A DNA stretch of 64,000 nt from Phaeosaccion multiseriatum. Its lineage: Eukaryota > Ochrophyta, other classes. Positions 59,230 through 64,000 of this stretch are shown one piece after another. The stretch spans positions 496,001-560,000 of the forward strand of contig OZ218959.1 in the NCBI GenBank assembly GCA_965112735.1. The letters run 5' to 3'. The translations under genes and the position numbers were made by a program. Position 1 is the first letter of the stretch. Each line of letters starts with the position of its first letter. Under the pieces are notes generated by a model. It made no database searches, had not been told where the DNA came from, and saw only the letters and a list, made by a program, of their open reading frames with translations.

Positions 59230-62200
59230 ATGGGGTTGAAGGAATCCCTAGTTGGAGACTACAACTACCAGGCGCTGTGCATGCCGCAGCTGCCTTGGAA
59301 GAAAGAGCGGCCGAACATGACCTTCTACCCAAAGGAAGAGAAGCTTCCCATCTTGCTGTCCATGGTCATGGGCCTGCAGCACGCCTTCGCCATGGTAAGG
59401 AAGGAAGAAACGTGGTGAGGAGGAATCGTGTGTGGGGCGGCCTGGACACAAAAAAAGAAAGACACACCTCCCTTAGCGCTGTGGTCTGCCCGTTCCCCCC
59501 TCTCTCTCTCTTTTTTCGTGTCTTCTGCAGGTCGGTGGGCTCATCACTCCGGTAAGTCGAAGCCGTTTTATTTCCTTGGCTGGTGCTCGCGCCCCTCACC
59601 TGACAGACTGACGTGATCCCCCCCCTCAGCCCTATGTTGTGTTTAGGTTCTCCGTCAATTTCTTGGATACCGACCTGCAGCAGTACGCCATCTCCGCAGC
59701 GCTCATCACTTCCGGTATTTTCACGATCATGAATGTGCTCCAGTTGTCCATTCCCTTCTCGGAGAAGATCTTCGGTAGAGAGGTGAGCAGGACAACCATC
59801 TAAACCATCTTGGGGACATTTACCTTATAGGCATGAGCAACCGCCCCGTCCCGCCTGAGCTCAATCTCGGTGCTCTCCCTGCTGGCAGATCGTGGTTGGA
59901 AGCGGTATCCTGAGCGTCGTGGGCACGTCCTTTACCTTCCTGCCCATCTTTGAAGCCGCTATTGCCCAAATGAGGGCCGACGGAGTGGATGCAGAAGACG
60001 CCTATGGCAAGATGCTCGGTACGTTGGTCGGATGCGTGTGTACGCGTGTCTCCACGGCTCTCGTAGGCGTCATCCCTCACTTCGTCAAATGGAAAAAGAT
60101 CAAGGCGAGGGCGGTCTGTCTCCCCTTTCTTAACTCCTCCTCACGTCCCCGCCCTCGAAACGCCTTAATCCCCCTCCATATTATTGAAGGTACTGTGATG
60201 GTCTGCTCCTTCCTCGAAGTCTTGCTGAGCTTCGTACCCCACAAGCGGCTGCGCCAGACATTCCCCCCCCTCATCAGTGGAATCACCATCATCCTCATCG
60301 GCGTGGCCCTCACGGGTAAGTCCCTGGAAGTCCTTGGAGGTTCGCTGGGTCAGGGGCAGTCGGCGCGCTTGGCTGTTTGCTCGGAGCTGCTCCTGCTCGC
60401 TCCTCCGTGGTGCATCATCGTTGCCCGCGCCTTCATTCTAGCTTGCCCCCGCCCCTAACTCGCAGGTACCGGAATGAAGTACTGGGGCGGAGGAGTGGTG
60501 TGTGCCGAAATGGGGTGGAAGGTGAGAAGAAGACCCAATAAGTGATGCAAGAGAGTACAGTACCCAACTGATGCAAGGGAATACCCAATGTGCCCAAAAG
60601 GGCGCGACGTGAAGGTACAAGTACCGACAAAATAGCCCAACCCTCTCCGACGCGCCCCTCCCCTCCCCTCCGACCGCCGTTTTCGCACGCAGGAGCACTC
60701 CCAAGCAGTTGCAGCCGGTGTGTCCCCCATTCCCGGTCCGACCTGTACTAACGGAGAGGTAAGTAGAGGGCGGGCAGAGAGCTGTGCCTACCGCCCCTTC
60801 CGACCTGCCATTCCCTTGCTTCTCCTCGATCTCAAGTGCGCTGTTTTTAAAATCTTCTCACCCCTGTACGCACACTGAATGGTATTGGCTGGCGTGTTCA
60901 GGTTGCGCTGGGCTACGGATCTCCTGAGTTTATCGGCCTCGGCTTTAGCGTAATGGCTGGCCTCGTGTTCATCGAGTGCTTTGGCTCCACCTTCATGAAG
61001 AACTGCAACGTTGTCATCGCGCTCTGCTTCGGCTGTAAGTACAGTGACTCAACTTGGGCGGGAGACAAGAGGGGGGCTCGTTGAGTTGCTTGCTCGGAAA
61101 TGATCGGGCGTGGCACTGCTTCTGTGCGCGCTATATGGGGGGGGGGGGGGAGGAAGAGGGAAGCCGTCAAGCCTTTCTTAATATTTGCTTACTTACTTTG
61201 TACTGCTGGCGCCGCTCCTTCGCTCCCTGAAGACATGGTTGCCGCTGCCTCCGACAAGGACGGCTCAGACTACGTTACCGACACCAATATCAAGTCCGCC
61301 GACACCATCACCTTCCTGTGGACCCAAACGTTCAAGATTGGTGAGAGGGCAGCAGGAAAGGGGTTGCACATTCATTTCTCATGATGGTCTGCTGCTGTTG
61401 GGTGCCCGCCCCTCTCATCTCATCCTCTGTAGGAATCTATGGGCCGGCCATTCTCCCCCTCCTCGTCGGCTTCCTCGTGTCTTCCGTGGAGTCCATCGGA
61501 GACATTGGCGCGACGTATGAAGCCTCTGAGCTGGACGTGAACGGCCCCGAGTTCCCCAAGAGCGTGCAGGGCGGGCTGCTGGCCGATGGAATAAGCTCCT
61601 TCATGGCCTCACTCTTCACTACGATGCCCAACACCACCTTCAGTCAAAATAACGGAGGTGCGCGAGTCTGGGTGTGTTCGTGTTCCACGTGTCTAAAGGA
61701 AGTGGTGGGTGTGTGCGCGTGGCTACGTGCATACCTAGCTATGTGCGTGGTTTTTGTCTTCGCATTGCATTTCCTCAAGCCTCTTCTCTCCACCCCGCCC
61801 CCGTCTCCCTCCTCCCATCCCCACAGTGATTGCCATGACCAAGTGCGCGAGGTACGAAGCTTGTCGAGATTCCTCCTCTCAGCCGTGCTTCTGAATTTTC
61901 TCGATTTCGATTTCATACACTAGCTCCTCCGTCTCACGCACGGCCGGACCAATGCTAACGAAACCCCCGTCCGTTGACTTTGAGAACCGAGCAGTAGGAG
62001 GGCGGGATACGCATGCGGTGGCTGGCTCATCTTCATGGGAATTGTCGGCAAGGTGGCCGGAATCATCACTTCCATCCCGGACTCCGTGCTGGGAGGCATG
62101 ACCATCTTCCTCTTCTCCAACGTGATGGTGAGCGGCATCAAAATCCTGTCCCAGGTAGACTTGAACTCGCGCCGCGCACGCTTCATCCTGGCCCTCTCTC

Positions 62201-62865
62201 TGGCGCTCGGCGTGGGTGTGACTGTCTGGCCCTTCGCCTTTTTGGACCGCCGGTAAGGAAGGAAGGAAGGAAGTCAAGGAAGGAAGGAAGTAAGGAAGGA
62301 AGGAAGGAACGATGGGGGAGCTCGGCTGAAGCGGGAGCTATCCTCTGTATCTTTTGTTCGATTTCCGTAACGCTCTCGCGTTTGTCTCCCCCTCTACCAC
62401 AGGGCGAGTCCCTACACCGCCAATTTCTGGCCCTGCAATGACTGCGGCGACAACATGAAGGGGCTCAGAAACGGAGTCGTCATTTTCTTGTCCACGGTGA
62501 GAGTTTCAAGTCGGCGGATAGGCACGGAATACTGCTGGGCAGCGCAGCCAGGAGCTGCTTTGGGTATTGTACTTTGGTCGACTCTCTCTTGTCTTTTACA
62601 GGCTCGCCCTTTCACCTCCACCCACGCTTGTCCGCCTTGTCTGTCTTGCAACCCTCTCCTTGTGTGCCTGCGTCCCCCCGCTCCTCAGGGCTACTGCATC
62701 GGCACAGTTACCGCCGTTATCCTCAACTGTATTCTGCCCGCGGACGTGATGGTGGACGGCAGCATGCACGACAAGGTCCTCAGCCCCGTCGTCGTCGCCA
62801 ACCAGGACCCTCCGAAGGAAGCCAATGGCCCCATTACCACCGCTCCAAAGTACAGCGCGGCGTAA
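59230..62865 (+). CDS. NAT/NCS2 nucleobase-ascorbate transporter
   Basis: Polytopic membrane symporter for purines, uracil or ascorbate. Exons 59230-59394, 59531-59551, 59630-59782, 59889-60018, 60190-60315, 60466-60521, 60693-60758, 60902-61034, 61233-61340, 61433-61657, 61827-61851, 61995-62252, 62403-62496, 62689-62865: 578 residues, phases closing. It has the family start PILLSMVMGLQHAFAMVGGLITP, FPPLISGITIILIGVALTGTG, and substrate-site VESIGDIGATYEAS. The NAT signature QNNGVIAMTK ([QEP]NxGxxxxT[RKG]) is complete and split across exons 10 and 11. Hydrophobic segments fit the usual 12-14 helices. Exon 2 is a 21-bp microexon (VGGLITP) and exon 11 only 25 bp; both are needed to keep conserved sequence. 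Substrate specificity cannot be read with certainty. Confidence 0.95.
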
Positions 62866-63133
62866 GGCGCCGCAGCGAATGAGTAGATGCGCGTATATAC
62901 AAGTCTGCTGACTGTACAGTAACTGTAGCATAGATAGGCTTGGCTGGTGCATGCCCCCATTAGAAGCACATAGGCTTAAGAAAAGTATAGGGGCAGCCAA
63001 GGCTTCCGGGCGAGCATGGTGCGGTCGGTGCGGTGGAGAAAAGAGTCGAGTGACAAGCTCGGTGAAGAATGTAGTGTGTAGAGGAAGGAGGGGAAGGAGA
63101 TGTGTGTGCGTGTGTGTGCGTGAGAGAGAGAGA

Positions 63134-63164
<31 letters not shown>

Positions 63165-64000
63165 TGACACAGATGTTTTCCTCCTTGTGCACGAATGCTT
63201 TCGTTGCTTCAAGTCGCCAGCCATCTTTGAGATGGATTGCGGCGGCGATGAAAGACAGGATTGTTGATTCTGGCCCAGACTCGACGAAGGCCCCCCAAGA
63301 GCCCCAGAACCCGAAAAGTGGACCTGCCTACAGTAATGAAAAGGGCCGCAGGTCTTGGCCTCGGCCTGGGGGTGCGCGGCCCGGGCTGGAGGAGCGGAGC
63401 CCCCCTCGTTGGGTGCACGAGTCAGTTCAACATTTTCTACTTTGTATAGTGTTTATTTTTGTTGTTGTTTTTTTTAATTACCGAACATTTATTTTATTTT
63501 TTAATTATCGAACATTTATTTTTAATTTTTCTTATTATCGAATGATTACGCCCCACCCCTCTACACCTCCACATGTACCCAATACTTCGCAGACAACGCT
63601 CGGGCTGCTCCTGCTGCGCGCCATCCTCCCGTGACCCTGTCCTCTAAATCCAGAGGGACGAACTCAACAGAACGGTTTGGCTAGGCTGGACTGTACCACC
63701 AAGCATGGCCAAGCCTTTGCGGCCCAGTCTCCCCCCGCACCGAGCCCCGCACTAACGCCACCACTCCTCGTTGATACAGACACTCCCTCGTCGTCAACTG
63801 TGAAACGTGGGGCAGCGTGTAAGGAAGAAAGAGGCACTCCTTGACCAACACCAGCTTGCTCCTCCTGCTCCTGCTGTGGAGCACCAACGCGCCCCCTCCG
63901 AACCACCCGTCGCTCTCGCCCCTGGCTGAGCCGCAGCGTTGTGCCTCACAGCACCTCGCCTTCCAATCCCTCACGCCTCACGTCCCTGGCTGCGAAACTC
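62866..64000. other. no recognisable gene
   Basis: The stretch behind the transporter stop includes a (GT)n tract (63135-63160), an AT-rich triplicated block, and C-rich sequence to the window end. Frames such as 63681-63974 (-) are unassigned; the last part may belong to a gene beyond the window. Confidence 0.5.
63469..63545. repeat. AT-rich imperfect triplication
   Basis: Three spaced copies of ATTA[C/T]CGAACATTTATTTT-like sequence, with the TCG/CCG core at 63481, 63508 and 63538, the last diverged. It is strikingly AT-rich against a GC-rich background. Confidence 0.75.

Overview
The window is nuclear DNA of a eukaryote. Genes are split by many GT-AG introns (one GC-AG), the DNA is GC-rich and packed with simple-sequence tracts, and there are no operons. 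Gene content suggests a photosynthetic, flagellate-capable protist, most likely a stramenopile (heterokont) alga. The evidence is a DOT1-type methyltransferase (absent from green plants), a Tctex-type dynein light chain (implies cilia or flagella), a PH-domain/CAMK-like kinase of a kind common in stramenopiles, and an ABCF ATPase whose N-terminus looks like a heterokont plastid leader (signal peptide ending before a Phe). Lineage is inference, not proven.

Layout: 1-3510 (-) a three-repeat MYB regulator, cut by the window start; 3559-8296 (+) a PH-domain protein kinase; 9200-11345 (-) a CCR4/nocturnin/Angel-type phosphatase-nuclease; 11379-14521 a possible mobile unit, in which perfect 24-bp inverted repeats bracket one intron-containing tyrosine recombinase (11750-14130, -); 14775-15824 (-) a Tctex1 dynein light chain; 16177-19022 (+) a DOT1-like histone H3K79 methyltransferase; 19023-21185 a gene desert with a 727-bp pure (AC)n tract; 21186-34235 (-) the RNA polymerase II largest subunit RPB1, reconstructed here as 31 exons; 35734-40907 (+) a plastid-type ABCF ATPase; 41280-42167 (-) an unknown membrane protein; 42325-43438 (+) a GFA-fold zinc protein; 44342-48724 (-) an EHD-type dynamin-like ATPase without an EH domain; 48983-58455 (+) a 1441-residue leucine-rich-repeat protein in 19 exons; 59230-62865 (+) a NAT/NCS2 nucleobase transporter in 14 exons; 62866-64000 has no recognisable gene.

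The genes are housekeeping and regulatory, not one pathway: transcription (RPB1, DOT1, MYB), RNA turnover (CCR4-like), signalling (PH kinase), membrane traffic (EHD), flagellar transport (Tctex), translation-factor ATPase (ABCF) and purine/ascorbate-type transport (NAT). Many are arranged head to head with short shared 5' regions (MYB/kinase, Tctex/DOT1, RPB1/ABCF, membrane protein/GFA, EHD/LRR). Exon boundaries were read by hand from splice consensus and reading phase. For every multi-exon gene except the ambiguous points stated, the phases close across all junctions. The most unusual locus is the inverted-repeat-flanked tyrosine recombinase.
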